Source: Allosaccharopolyspora coralli (lineage in GTDB: Bacteria > Actinomycetota > Actinomycetes > Mycobacteriales > Pseudonocardiaceae). Taken from it: a stretch of DNA of 64,000 nucleotides. A program made the position numbers and the translations under genes. The first letter of the stretch is position 1. The number at the start of each line of letters is the position of its first letter. The stretch spans positions 1,240,001 to 1,304,000 of the forward strand of contig NZ_CP045929.1 in assembly GCF_009664835.1 (NCBI RefSeq), given 5' to 3'. Positions 32,126 through 41,600 of this stretch are shown in pieces. The notes below the pieces were generated by a model. It was not told where the DNA came from, ran no database searches, and worked only from the letters and a program-made list of their open reading frames with translations.

Positions 32126-34156
32126 GTGGCATCGGAATCGGCGGGGGAGACCATCACCCGCAGGCATCGCTCCGGATCGAACACCGTCGGAGTTCTCGTC
32201 GTCACGGCCGTGCTGCTGGCCGCGTTCGTCGCCGTGGCGCTTACGGCCTTGTCTGCCAGCGACGTCTACAGCCTCTACGGTCTGCCCGACCCGGGCACGT
32301 TCACGAAGTACGGGCTGTCCGTTGCCCGGTTGCTGACCGAGGCGGGTGCCGTCGTCAGTATCGGCTCCCTGCTGCTGGCCGCGTTCGGCATTCCCGCGCA
32401 GCGGTCCGGCGCGCTCGCCGCCGACGGGTACGCGGCCGTGCGCACCGCCGGGTGGGCCGCGCTCGTGTGGGCGGTGGCCGCCGCGTCGCTGGCGCCGTTC
32501 ACCGCGGCCGACGCCTCCGGTCGCCCGGTCACTGAGGTGCTCAGTGCCGAGGTGTTCTTCGGCCTGTTCGGTGCCATCGCCGAGGTCCAGAGCTGGACGT
32601 TGACCGCGCTGGTCGCCGCGCTCGTCTTCGTCGGCTGCCGCCTCGTGCTGTCGTGGGGCTGGACGGTGACGCTGTTCGCGCTCGCGCTCGGCGGCCTGAT
32701 GCCGATGATCGCCAGCGGTCACTCCGCGAGCGGTGGTGCCCACGATCTCGCGACGAACAGCCTGCTCATCCACCTGTACTCGGCGACGCTGTGGGTCGGC
32801 GGACTCGTCGCGCTACTCGCCCACGCCGCGCGCGGAGGAGCCCACCTCGGTCTCGTCGCGCGCCGGTACTCGGCGGTCGCGCTGGTGTGCTGGGGCGCGC
32901 TCGCGTTGTCCGGGATCCTCAACGCGCTGGTGCGCGTCCCGTTGACGCAGGTGTTCACCACGACCTACGGGGCGCTGGTGCTCGTGAAGACCGCGGCCGT
33001 GGTCGTGCTCGGCGTGTTCGGCTACCTCCAGCGGCAGCGGGCGGTGCGGCGCATCGCCGACGGCGGCGCGCGATCGCTGATGCAGCTCGGTGCGGTCGAG
33101 TTGCTCACCATGTTCGCCACCTTCGGCGTCGCGGTCGCGCTGAGCCGAACGCCGCCACCGGCCGAGCTCGGGCCCCCGCCGGGGCGCACCGAGCTGCTCA
33201 TCGGCTATCCGGTCGAGTTCGCGCCCACCGCCGCCCGGCTGCTGTTCGACTTCCGGTTCGACCTGATCTTCGGCACGCTCGCGCTGGTCCTCGCAGGGCT
33301 GTACCTAGCGGGGGTGCGGCGGCTGTCGCAACGAGGCGACCAGTGGCCCGTCGGGCGCACCCTCGCGTGGCTGTGCGGCTGTGCCACGATCTTCTTCGCC
33401 ACCAGCATGGGCGTCGGCGTGTACGCGCCCGCCATGTTCAGTGTCCACATGGGACAGCACATGCTGCTGTCGATGCTGGCGCCGGTGTTGCTCGTGCTCG
33501 GCGGTCCCACGTCGCTGGCGTTGCGGGCGCTGCCCGCGTCCGGAAAAGATGCGCCCGACGGGGCGCGCGAGTGGCTCGTCGCGTTCCTGCACTCCCCGGT
33601 GACGCGGTTCCTGACGAACCCGTTCGTCGCCCTGGCGCTGTTCGTCGGCTCCTTCTACGCGCTGTATTTCTCCGGCCTGTTCGACGCCGCTCTGCCGCAG
33701 CATTGGGCGCACCTGGCGATGAACGCGCACTTCCTGCTCGTCGGCTACGTCTTCTACTGGCCGGTCATCGGGGTCGACCCGGCGCCGCGGCCGCTGCAGC
33801 CACTGGCGAAGGTCGGTCTGGTGTTCGTCTCGATGCCGTTCCACGCGTTCTTCGGCATCGCGTTGATGATGTCCAACACCGTGATCGGGCAGAACTTCTA
33901 CCAGTCGCTGGCCCTGCCGTTCATGACCGACCTGCTCGCCGACCAGCGGCTCGGCGGCGGCCTGGCCTGGGCTTCCGGCGAGGTGCCGCTCGTCGTGGTG
34001 ATGCTCGCGCTGCTCATCCAGTGGTCGCGCGCCGACGCACGTCAGGCACGCCGGATCGACCGCAAGGCCGACGCCGACGGCGACGCCGATCTCAGCGCCT
34101 ACAACGCGATGCTGCAGCAGCTCGCGGACAAAGACTCCGGCCGCTCGTCGTCGTGA
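32126..34156 (+). CDS. CopD-CtaG fusion: copper-resistance and cytochrome oxidase assembly membrane protein
   Basis: A 676-residue polytopic protein. Residues about 70-340 are a CopD-like half (LMPMIASGHSASGGAHDLATN, then HLYSATLWVGGLVAL); residues about 390-640 are CtaG_Cox11-like (FSVHMGQHMLLSMLAPVLLV, then FHAFFGIALMMSNTVIG). Paired histidine and methionine residues are suited to copper. The fused form is common in actinobacteria and probably inserts copper in cytochrome c oxidase or handles periplasmic copper. The tail is cytoplasmic and charged. Divergent from the lipoprotein gene. Confidence 0.85.
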   Translation: MASESAGETITRRHRSGSNTVGVLVVTAVLLAAFVAVALTALSASDVYSLYGLPDPGTFTKYGLSVARLLTEAGAVVSIGSLLLAAFGIPAQRSGALAADGYAAVRTAGWAALVWAVAAASLAPFTAADASGRPVTEVLSAEVFFGLFGAIAEVQSWTLTALVAALVFVGCRLVLSWGWTVTLFALALGGLMPMIASGHSASGGAHDLATNSLLIHLYSATLWVGGLVALLAHAARGGAHLGLVARRYSAVALVCWGALALSGILNALVRVPLTQVFTTTYGALVLVKTAAVVVLGVFGYLQRQRAVRRIADGGARSLMQLGAVELLTMFATFGVAVALSRTPPPAELGPPPGRTELLIGYPVEFAPTAARLLFDFRFDLIFGTLALVLAGLYLAGVRRLSQRGDQWPVGRTLAWLCGCATIFFATSMGVGVYAPAMFSVHMGQHMLLSMLAPVLLVLGGPTSLALRALPASGKDAPDGAREWLVAFLHSPVTRFLTNPFVALALFVGSFYALYFSGLFDAALPQHWAHLAMNAHFLLVGYVFYWPVIGVDPAPRPLQPLAKVGLVFVSMPFHAFFGIALMMSNTVIGQNFYQSLALPFMTDLLADQRLGGGLAWASGEVPLVVVMLALLIQWSRADARQARRIDRKADADGDADLSAYNAMLQQLADKDSGRSSS

Positions 34157-34204
34157 CCCCGGGCGGTGCGAAGCCGACACTGACTCGCCACTACGATTGA
34201 GCGT

Positions 34205-35881
34205 ATGGCCGAGTTCATCTACACCATGAAGAAGGTGCGCAAGGCGCACGGGGACAAGGTCATCCTTGATGACGCCACGATCCAGTTCTACCCCGGCGCC
34301 AAGATCGGCGTGGTCGGCCCGAACGGCGCCGGCAAGTCGACCGTGCTCAAGATCATGGCCGGACTCGAACACGCGGACAACGGTGAGGCCTTCCTCTCGC
34401 CCGGCTACACCGTCGGGATCATGCAGCAGGAACCCCCGCTGAACGAGAACAAGACCGTCCTCGGCAACGTCGAGGAAGGCGTCGGCGAGATCGTCGAGAA
34501 GCTGCACCGCTTCAACGCGATCGCCGAACAGCTCGCCACGGACTACACCGACGAGCTGATGGAGGAGATGGGCAAGCTCCAGGAGGAGCTCGACCACGCC
34601 GACGCCTGGGAGATCGACTCCCAGCTCGAGCAGGCGATGGACGCGCTGCGCTGCCCGCCGCCGGAGGCCGAGGTCAAGAACCTCTCCGGTGGTGAGAAGC
34701 GCCGGGTGGCGCTGTGCAAGCTGCTGCTGAGCAAGCCCGACCTGCTGCTGCTCGACGAGCCCACGAACCACCTCGACGCCGAGAGCGTGCTGTGGCTGGA
34801 GCAGTTCCTCGCCAACTACGAGGGCGCCGTCCTGGCCGTCACACACGACAGGTATTTCCTGGACAACGTCGCGGGCTGGATCCTCGAGCTCGACCGTGGC
34901 CGCACCTACCCGTACGAGGGCAACTACTCCACCTACCTGGAGAAGAAGCAGGAACGGCTCGCGGTGCAGGGCAAGCGCGACCAGAAGCTGCAGAAGCGCC
35001 TCAAGGACGAGCTGGAGTGGGTGCGCTCCAACGCCAAGGCGCGCCAGACGAAGTCGCGGTCGCGCCTCGACCGCTACGAAGAGATGGCGGCCGAGGCGGA
35101 GAAGACCCGCAAGCTCGACTTCGAGGAGATTCAGATCCCGCCGGGCCCCCGCCTGGGCAACACGGTCGTCGAGGTCGAGAACCTGCGCAAGGGCTTCGGC
35201 GACACGGTTCTCATCGACGACCTGTCGTTCAGCCTGCCGCGCAACGGCATCGTCGGCGTCATCGGCCCGAACGGTGTGGGTAAGACGACGCTGTTCAAGA
35301 CGATCGTCGGTCTGGAGGAGCCCGACTCGGGCACCGTGAAGGTCGGCGACACCGTCAGGCTCTCCTACGTCGACCAGAACCGGGCGAGCATCGACCCGAA
35401 CAAGAACGTGTGGCAGGTCGTCTCCGACGAGCTCGACCACATCAAGGTCGGCCAGGTCGAGATGCCCTCCCGTGCCTACGTGAGCGCCTTCGGTTTCAAG
35501 GGCGCCGACCAGCAGAAACCTGCCGGAGTGCTCTCCGGCGGTGAGCGCAACCGGCTCAACCTGGCGTTGACGCTCAAGGAGGGCGGCAACCTGATCCTGC
35601 TGGACGAGCCCACCAACGACCTCGACGTCGAGACGCTGAGTTCGCTGGAGAACGCGTTGGAGAACTTCCCGGGCTGCGCCGTGGTGATCTCGCACGACAG
35701 GTGGTTCCTGGACCGTGTGGCCACGCACATCCTCGCGTGGGAGGGCACCGACGAGAACCCGGCGAAGTGGTTCTGGTTCGAGGGCAACTTCGAGGGCTAC
35801 GAGCAGAACAAGATCGAACGCCTGGGTGCCGAAGCGGCTCGTCCGCATCGCGTCACGCATCGCAAGCTGACGCGAGGCTGA
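34205..35881 (+). CDS. ettA: Energy-dependent translational throttle protein EttA (ABC-F ATPase)
   Basis: A 558-residue ABC-F protein that binds the ribosomal E site and couples translation to energy state. Two ATPase domains: Walker A GPNGAGKST near residue 39 and signature LSGGEKRRVALCKLLL near 161; Walker A GPNGVGKTT near 355 and signature LSGGERNRLNLALTL near 445. Walker B sequences are LLLLDEPTNHLD and LILLDEPTNDLD. The linker is basic and helical. It starts 48 bp after the copper gene. The same gene precedes NAD-GDH in the Mycobacterium block as I recall it (Rv2477c). Confidence 0.93.
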   Translation: MAEFIYTMKKVRKAHGDKVILDDATIQFYPGAKIGVVGPNGAGKSTVLKIMAGLEHADNGEAFLSPGYTVGIMQQEPPLNENKTVLGNVEEGVGEIVEKLHRFNAIAEQLATDYTDELMEEMGKLQEELDHADAWEIDSQLEQAMDALRCPPPEAEVKNLSGGEKRRVALCKLLLSKPDLLLLDEPTNHLDAESVLWLEQFLANYEGAVLAVTHDRYFLDNVAGWILELDRGRTYPYEGNYSTYLEKKQERLAVQGKRDQKLQKRLKDELEWVRSNAKARQTKSRSRLDRYEEMAAEAEKTRKLDFEEIQIPPGPRLGNTVVEVENLRKGFGDTVLIDDLSFSLPRNGIVGVIGPNGVGKTTLFKTIVGLEEPDSGTVKVGDTVRLSYVDQNRASIDPNKNVWQVVSDELDHIKVGQVEMPSRAYVSAFGFKGADQQKPAGVLSGGERNRLNLALTLKEGGNLILLDEPTNDLDVETLSSLENALENFPGCAVVISHDRWFLDRVATHILAWEGTDENPAKWFWFEGNFEGYEQNKIERLGAEAARPHRVTHRKLTRG

Positions 35882-35894
35882 GCGGGGAGGTGCC

Positions 35895-38543
35895 GTGCAC
35901 GGTTCGGGCCCGGGCCGGGCGGAGGACGATCTGCTGAATCCGGCCCGCCGGATGCGCTGGCGGGTCCCCGAGCTGACCTTGCTTCTCGGCGACCGGTTGA
36001 CCGCGCAGGCGCGGCTCGCCGGTGACCGCTCGTTGCGGTTGCGGGCGGAGACGCTGGCCGTGTTCGCCTCGAACCGGCTGGGACGGTCGATCGCGGTGAC
36101 CGAGCGGGCGATCGCGGCCACGCACGACGCCGCCGAGGGCCGGGCGGGCGTGCCGCACGAGTCCTTGCCGGAGCTGCGGATCGAGCTGGCGTGCTGCGCC
36201 CGGGTCGCGGGAAGCGCGCACACCGCGCTGCGGGTGCTCGAGCCGGTCCTCGCGCAGGACCGGATCGAGCCGTCGATTCGCGCCCACGCGCTCGTCGAGA
36301 TGAGTGCCGCGCTACCGCCGGACAGCCGGAGCACTGAGCGCGCCGAGGCGTGTGCCGAGGCCGAACGGCTGTACTCGGCGGCGCCGGAGCTCGACGAGGA
36401 CACGGCCATGCTGCTTCGAGCGCGGGTGTCCGCTGTCCGCGCTGGGCACACACGTCGGGAGGGTGCGGCCTCGGAGGCGGTGACCGCCGCGGAGGCGGGC
36501 CTGGAGTTGCTGGCCGCGATGCCCGACCCGGAGGCCGACAGCGGCGAGGTGCGTTCGCTGCTCGTGTTGGAGCGGGTCCACGGGTTGCTGGATCTCGGTC
36601 GGCACGAAGCCGCGCTCGCCGCGGCCGACGAAGTCCTCAACCGGCCGGTGCGTGCGGCATCGGCGAAGTCGGTGGGCTGGTTGAGACTGGCGATCGCGAC
36701 ACGGGTGCACCTTCCGGCCGGTGACCACGACGCCGCTCTCCGGTTGCTCGCCGAGTCGTCGACGGATGCCGAGCGACACCACTGCGGTGAGGTGCACGCG
36801 GAGTCGTTGAGCGTCCTCTCGCAGGTCTACGAGCGCACCGCCGAGTACGAAACGGCGCTGCGATGCCTGCGCGACGCGTACGGAATCGAGCGCCGGTGGC
36901 GGACCGCCGCGCACACGGCGCGGGTGCGCGTCCTCGAAGAGTTCCCGCGGATTCCGGCGCCCACCGTCGTACCGCAGCAAGACAGGCGCGAACCGGTGGC
37001 CGAGCCCGAGGCGCCTCCGGGCGAGTCCGCCCCCGCCTTCTCCCCGCAACGGTCGCTGCCCGAGCAGGAGAGCGCACGCGATGCGGCGCGGCGACTCATG
37101 GAGACGCTCAGCGGCACTGCGGCCTCCTCCGAGGTCGCTGCGGACCTGATCGGCGATCCTCACGACGAGGTACCGGCGGGACCGGACTGGGCGGTGACGG
37201 TCGAGGACCGGATGTTCGGTGGGCCGGAACCGGTGCTCGTTGACGACCTCTCGACAGCGGTCGAGGACACGCCGGGTCACGGGGTCGGCGAGACGTCCGA
37301 CGGACGATCCGAGGACGAGCAGGTGCGGTCGGCCGGTGACGAGCCGACGGCGTTCTCGTCCTTCGCCGAGCACATCCTCGCCACGCTGGCTGAGGAGTCT
37401 GCCGGCGAGCGCGCCGAGTCCGAGCCCGCGCCCTCCGGCGGTGCGTCGCTCGACAGGGCCCGGCCTGAGCAGTCCGAGCGTGAGCCTGAGCGGAACGTGT
37501 TGTCCGGCCGGGCACCGGGTGTGCTGGCCTCGATGTTCGGGTTCCCGGTGGACGCCGGCGCTGCCGTCCCGTCGTTCACCGGTAGCAGGCGAGTGGCCGA
37601 ACCGGACGTTGAACCGGACGAGGAACCCGTCCCGGACGAGCGGAGGGCGGGGTTCGAGCCCGAGCGAGAACTCGACGGACCGGCGGAGCGAGCCGAGGTC
37701 ACCGCGATCATGCCGGTGATCGCCACGCCACCGGCCGACCCGGCCGTCCCGGATTCGGCTCCGGCATCGGAGAACCCCGGCGGCGAGTCGGAGCCGACGC
37801 GCGTCGAGGACCCGGCGCCCCTGGGGACGGGCTCGTTCGAGGCGTTTCCGTCGGCGGCGAGTACGGACGGAACCGGCGCCTTTCCGGCCGCCCTGGCCGA
37901 GCCTGGCCCGGATGACCAGGCTGGTGAGGGGCGGCGTTCGCGCGGCAAGTCGCTCGCCGAGATCCGGGCGGGCCTCCGTGGGGCTCCCGAGGCGCCTGTC
38001 CCCGGTACCGGTGGCCGCCGCAGGCGCGCCGAACCCGACGAGGAGCCGACAGCGCGTGAAGCCGTGCTGCCCGAGCCGACGGGCCACGAGCCCATCGGGG
38101 ACGCGCCGACCGAGCTCGAGGTCCTGGGCACCGGGTCGACGGGGTCCGAGCCGACGCTCCACGAACCGCCAGAGCCCGAGCCGAGCGGCGATTCCGTCGC
38201 GGCGAGCGCCGAGGGGGACGCTCCTGCGGAGCGCGCGCTGCGCGCTGTCGGTTCGGCCAAGCATTCCCGCGCCGGACTCGCGGACCTGCTCACCGAGGCC
38301 CTCATGGCCTACGAGACCGGGCGGCGCGGCGAGCCCGTCGCCGAAGAACGCCCCACCGGAACGGACTCGGGTGGGCGTACCGGCGGCGATGTGTCCGGAA
38401 TCACGCTCGGATCCGAGACCGGCACCGTGTCGGTCCGGGGTGGTCCGCGCAGGTCAGCCGACAGGGAGGAAGGCCGGGACACGCGGGCACGACACCGGCA
38501 CGGCGGTTCCGACCAGCACACCTGGACACCTCGCGTCCGGTGA
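35895..38543 (+). CDS. Large acidic protein with helical N-terminus, unknown function
   Basis: An 882-residue protein. Residues about 1-350 are alanine- and leucine-rich helices in TPR-like pairs (e.g. ERVHGLLDLGRHEAALAAAD and VYERTAEYETALRCLRDAYG). Residues 350-882 are low-complexity, rich in Glu, Pro, Gly and Asp, and probably disordered, with one short ordered patch GRRSRGKSLAEIRAGLRG. It starts 13 bp after ettA on GTG. I do not recognise the family. In the Mycobacterium block I recall no such gene between ettA and NAD-GDH, so it seems an insertion in this lineage. Confidence 0.7.
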   Translation: MHGSGPGRAEDDLLNPARRMRWRVPELTLLLGDRLTAQARLAGDRSLRLRAETLAVFASNRLGRSIAVTERAIAATHDAAEGRAGVPHESLPELRIELACCARVAGSAHTALRVLEPVLAQDRIEPSIRAHALVEMSAALPPDSRSTERAEACAEAERLYSAAPELDEDTAMLLRARVSAVRAGHTRREGAASEAVTAAEAGLELLAAMPDPEADSGEVRSLLVLERVHGLLDLGRHEAALAAADEVLNRPVRAASAKSVGWLRLAIATRVHLPAGDHDAALRLLAESSTDAERHHCGEVHAESLSVLSQVYERTAEYETALRCLRDAYGIERRWRTAAHTARVRVLEEFPRIPAPTVVPQQDRREPVAEPEAPPGESAPAFSPQRSLPEQESARDAARRLMETLSGTAASSEVAADLIGDPHDEVPAGPDWAVTVEDRMFGGPEPVLVDDLSTAVEDTPGHGVGETSDGRSEDEQVRSAGDEPTAFSSFAEHILATLAEESAGERAESEPAPSGGASLDRARPEQSEREPERNVLSGRAPGVLASMFGFPVDAGAAVPSFTGSRRVAEPDVEPDEEPVPDERRAGFEPERELDGPAERAEVTAIMPVIATPPADPAVPDSAPASENPGGESEPTRVEDPAPLGTGSFEAFPSAASTDGTGAFPAALAEPGPDDQAGEGRRSRGKSLAEIRAGLRGAPEAPVPGTGGRRRRAEPDEEPTAREAVLPEPTGHEPIGDAPTELEVLGTGSTGSEPTLHEPPEPEPSGDSVAASAEGDAPAERALRAVGSAKHSRAGLADLLTEALMAYETGRRGEPVAEERPTGTDSGGRTGGDVSGITLGSETGTVSVRGGPRRSADREEGRDTRARHRHGGSDQHTWTPRVR

Positions 38544-38663
38544 GGTCGTGGGGGCCTTCGAGTGGCGCCGCTCCCGGCCGCTCGCCCACGGGGACGTGCG
38601 CAGGCTCTAGGGTGGATGCGTCTTGGCACAACGAGGTGCCGTGAAGCGTGGAGCTGCCTGAAG

Positions 38664-41600
38664 ATGACCTCGAATCCCGGACAGGTGGAGACCGAAGTGA
38701 CCCGGCGAGCCCAGCGGGAGACCGCGATCACCGCTGCGCACGACGACCCGGAGCAGGCCAGGGACAAACTGCTGGACCGGGCCGCGGAGTCGGCGCCGGA
38801 ACTCTCGGACCTGTTGCACAAGTATTACCGCCACGTTCCCGCCGAGGAACTCGCCGACGACGACCCGAACGACCTCGTGGGGGCGCTGCGGTCGCATCGT
38901 GAGCTCGCCCGCCACCGCGCCTCCGGCAGACCGGTGGTGAAGATCTTCAACCCGAGCCGGGCCGAGGACGGCTGGCAGTGCGGGGCGACGGTCGTGCAGA
39001 CGGTGGTCGACGACATGCCGTACCTGGTGGACTCGGTGATCGCCGAGCTCGGCCGGGACGGTGCGCAGGTGCGACGCATCATTCACCCGATCATCGTGGT
39101 GCGCCGCGACGTCGCGGGTGAACTGCTCGAGGTGCTCGCCGACGCCGACCCGTCGTCGCCGCCCGCCGACGCGCTGGCGGAGTCGTGGATGTACGTCGAG
39201 GTGGACCAGGTCACCGACCCCGAGCGGGCGCGCACGCTCGAACAGGGTCTGGGCACCGTGCTCAACGACGTGCGGGAGGTCGTCGAGGACACCGAGCGGA
39301 TGATCAGCACCGCGCGCGGCCTCGCCGAGTCGCTGGAGGAGAACCCGCCGTCATCGGTGGACCAGGGACACGCGGCCGACGGTGCGGGGCTGCTGCGCTG
39401 GCTCGCCGACGGGCATTTCACGTTCCTGGGCTACCGGCACAACGAACTCGTCCGCGACGACGACGGCACCCCCGCGCTGCGTGCGGTGCTGGCCTCGGGG
39501 CTCGGGGTCCTGCGCAGCGACAGTCTCGCCGCGCGCAGCCTGACTGCGGGTCCGGACACGGCGGCCAACGCGTTGTCGAAGGACCTGCTCGTGCTCACCC
39601 AGGGCAGTGCTCCGTCCACTGTGCACCGAGCGATCCACCCGTACTACGTGGGCGTGAAGACCTTCGACGACAACGGCGAGGTCACCGGCGAACATCGGTT
39701 CCTCGGCCTGTTCACCACCACCGCGCTGCACGAGAACGTGCTCGACATCCCGGTGATCGAACGCGGGGTGCGTGAGGTCATCCACCGCGCGGGCTTCCCG
39801 ATGGAGTCCTACTCAGGGCAGCGGATGCTGGAGGAGATCCAGAACTACCCGCGCACCGAACTGTTCTCCACCGACATCGACACGCTGCAGCAGACGATCA
39901 CCGGGGTGCTCGCACTCGCCGAGCGTCGCAAACTCAAGCCCTTCATCCGGCGCGACCCGTTCGGCCGGTTCTTCTCGTGCCTGGTGTACCTGCCGCGCGA
40001 CCGGTACACGACGAGTTCGCGGCTGGCGATGCAGGAGGTGCTGCTCGACGAGCTCAGCGGGTCCAGCCTCGAATACAGCACCCGGGTCGGCGAGTCGACA
40101 CTCGCTCGGGTGCACTTCATGGTCCACACCGACCCCGACCGTTCGGGCGAACCGGATCCGCGCCGGATCCAGGAGCGGCTGGAGCGTGCCATCCGCACCT
40201 GGGACGACGAGATGCTCGACCAGGTCGACCAGGATCGGGCACGCAACGGGCACCGGATGGGTGTCTCGGAGGCGCTCAACGAGGTCGCGCAGCGCTACTC
40301 GGCGTCGTTCCCCGAGGCGTACAAAGAGGATTTCGACGCGAGCGAGGGCCTGGTGGACCTGGGCCGCCTGCATTCGCTGGCCGAGCCCGGCGATCTCGCG
40401 ATGTCCTTCTACCTCCCGAAGGACCCCGAGCCGGGTGAACGCCGGTTCAAGATGTACGTCGAACAACGGGTCACGCTCTCGCAGGTCCTGCCGGTGTTGC
40501 AGAGCATGGGCGTCGAGGTCGTCGACGAGCGGCCGTACGAGGTGATGCGCGAGAACGGCACCCGATGCTGGATCTTCGACTTCGGGCTGCGGCTCGAACC
40601 GGGGCTGCTCGACGCGGCGGGGCCGGAGCGTCTCGACTCGCTGCGGGAACGGTTCGAGGAGGCCTTCCGCGCCGCGTGGCGGGGGCAGGCCGAGGTCGAC
40701 CGGTTCAACGCGCTCGTCCTGCGCGCCGGGTTGAGCTGGCGCGAGGTGTCGGTGCTGCGCGGGTACGCGAAGTATCTGCGTCAGGTCGGCACCGCCTACG
40801 GGCAGGACTACATCGAGAACGTGATCCTCTCGCACAGCACCACGGCGGTCGCGTTGATGCGGCTGTTCCAGGTGCGCTTCGACCCGTCGGTGGACGACGC
40901 GACGCGTGAGTCCCAACAGGACGGTCTGGTCGCCGAAGCCACCCGGCTCATCGACGAGGTCACCGGCCTCGACGCGGACCGGATCCTGCGCGGCTACCTG
41001 AACCTGATCCAGGCGACGCTGCGGACGAACTACTTCGTCGCCGACGGGCAGGGGAACCTGCGCTCGTTCCTGGCGTTCAAGCTGGAACCGCAGGCGATCC
41101 CCGGGCTGCCGGAACCGCGCCCGCAGTTCGAGATCTTCGTCTACTCGCCCCGCGTCGAGGGTGTGCACCTGCGATTCGGCTCCGTCGCCCGGGGTGGCTT
41201 GCGCTGGTCGGATCGTCGCGAGGACTTCCGCACCGAAATCCTCGGTCTGGTCAAGGCGCAGGCGGTGAAGAACGCCGTGATCGTGCCGGTCGGGGCGAAG
41301 GGCGGCTTCGTGGTGAAGCGCCCGCCGCTGCCGACCGGGGATCCGGGCGCGGACCGGGAAGCGAACCTGGCCGAAGGGATCGCGTGCTACCGCAGCTTCA
41401 TCTCCGGGTTGCTCGACCTCACCGACAACCTCGCAGGCGATGGGGTCGCACCGGCCAGAGACGTGGTGCGCCACGACGGCGACGACAGCTACCTGGTGGT
41501 GGCGGCCGACAAGGGCACCGCGAGTTTCTCCGACATCGCCAACGAAGTCGCCGAGTCGTACGGATTCTGGCTCGGTGACGCGTTCGCCTCGGGCGGGTCC

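Noticed and set aside
33305-36640. Long reverse-strand frame (1111 codons) opposite copD-ctaG, ettA and the 35895 gene
   Set aside because: It is composed of serine-, arginine- and leucine-rich low-complexity text, mirrors three real genes and has no ribosome site or domain.
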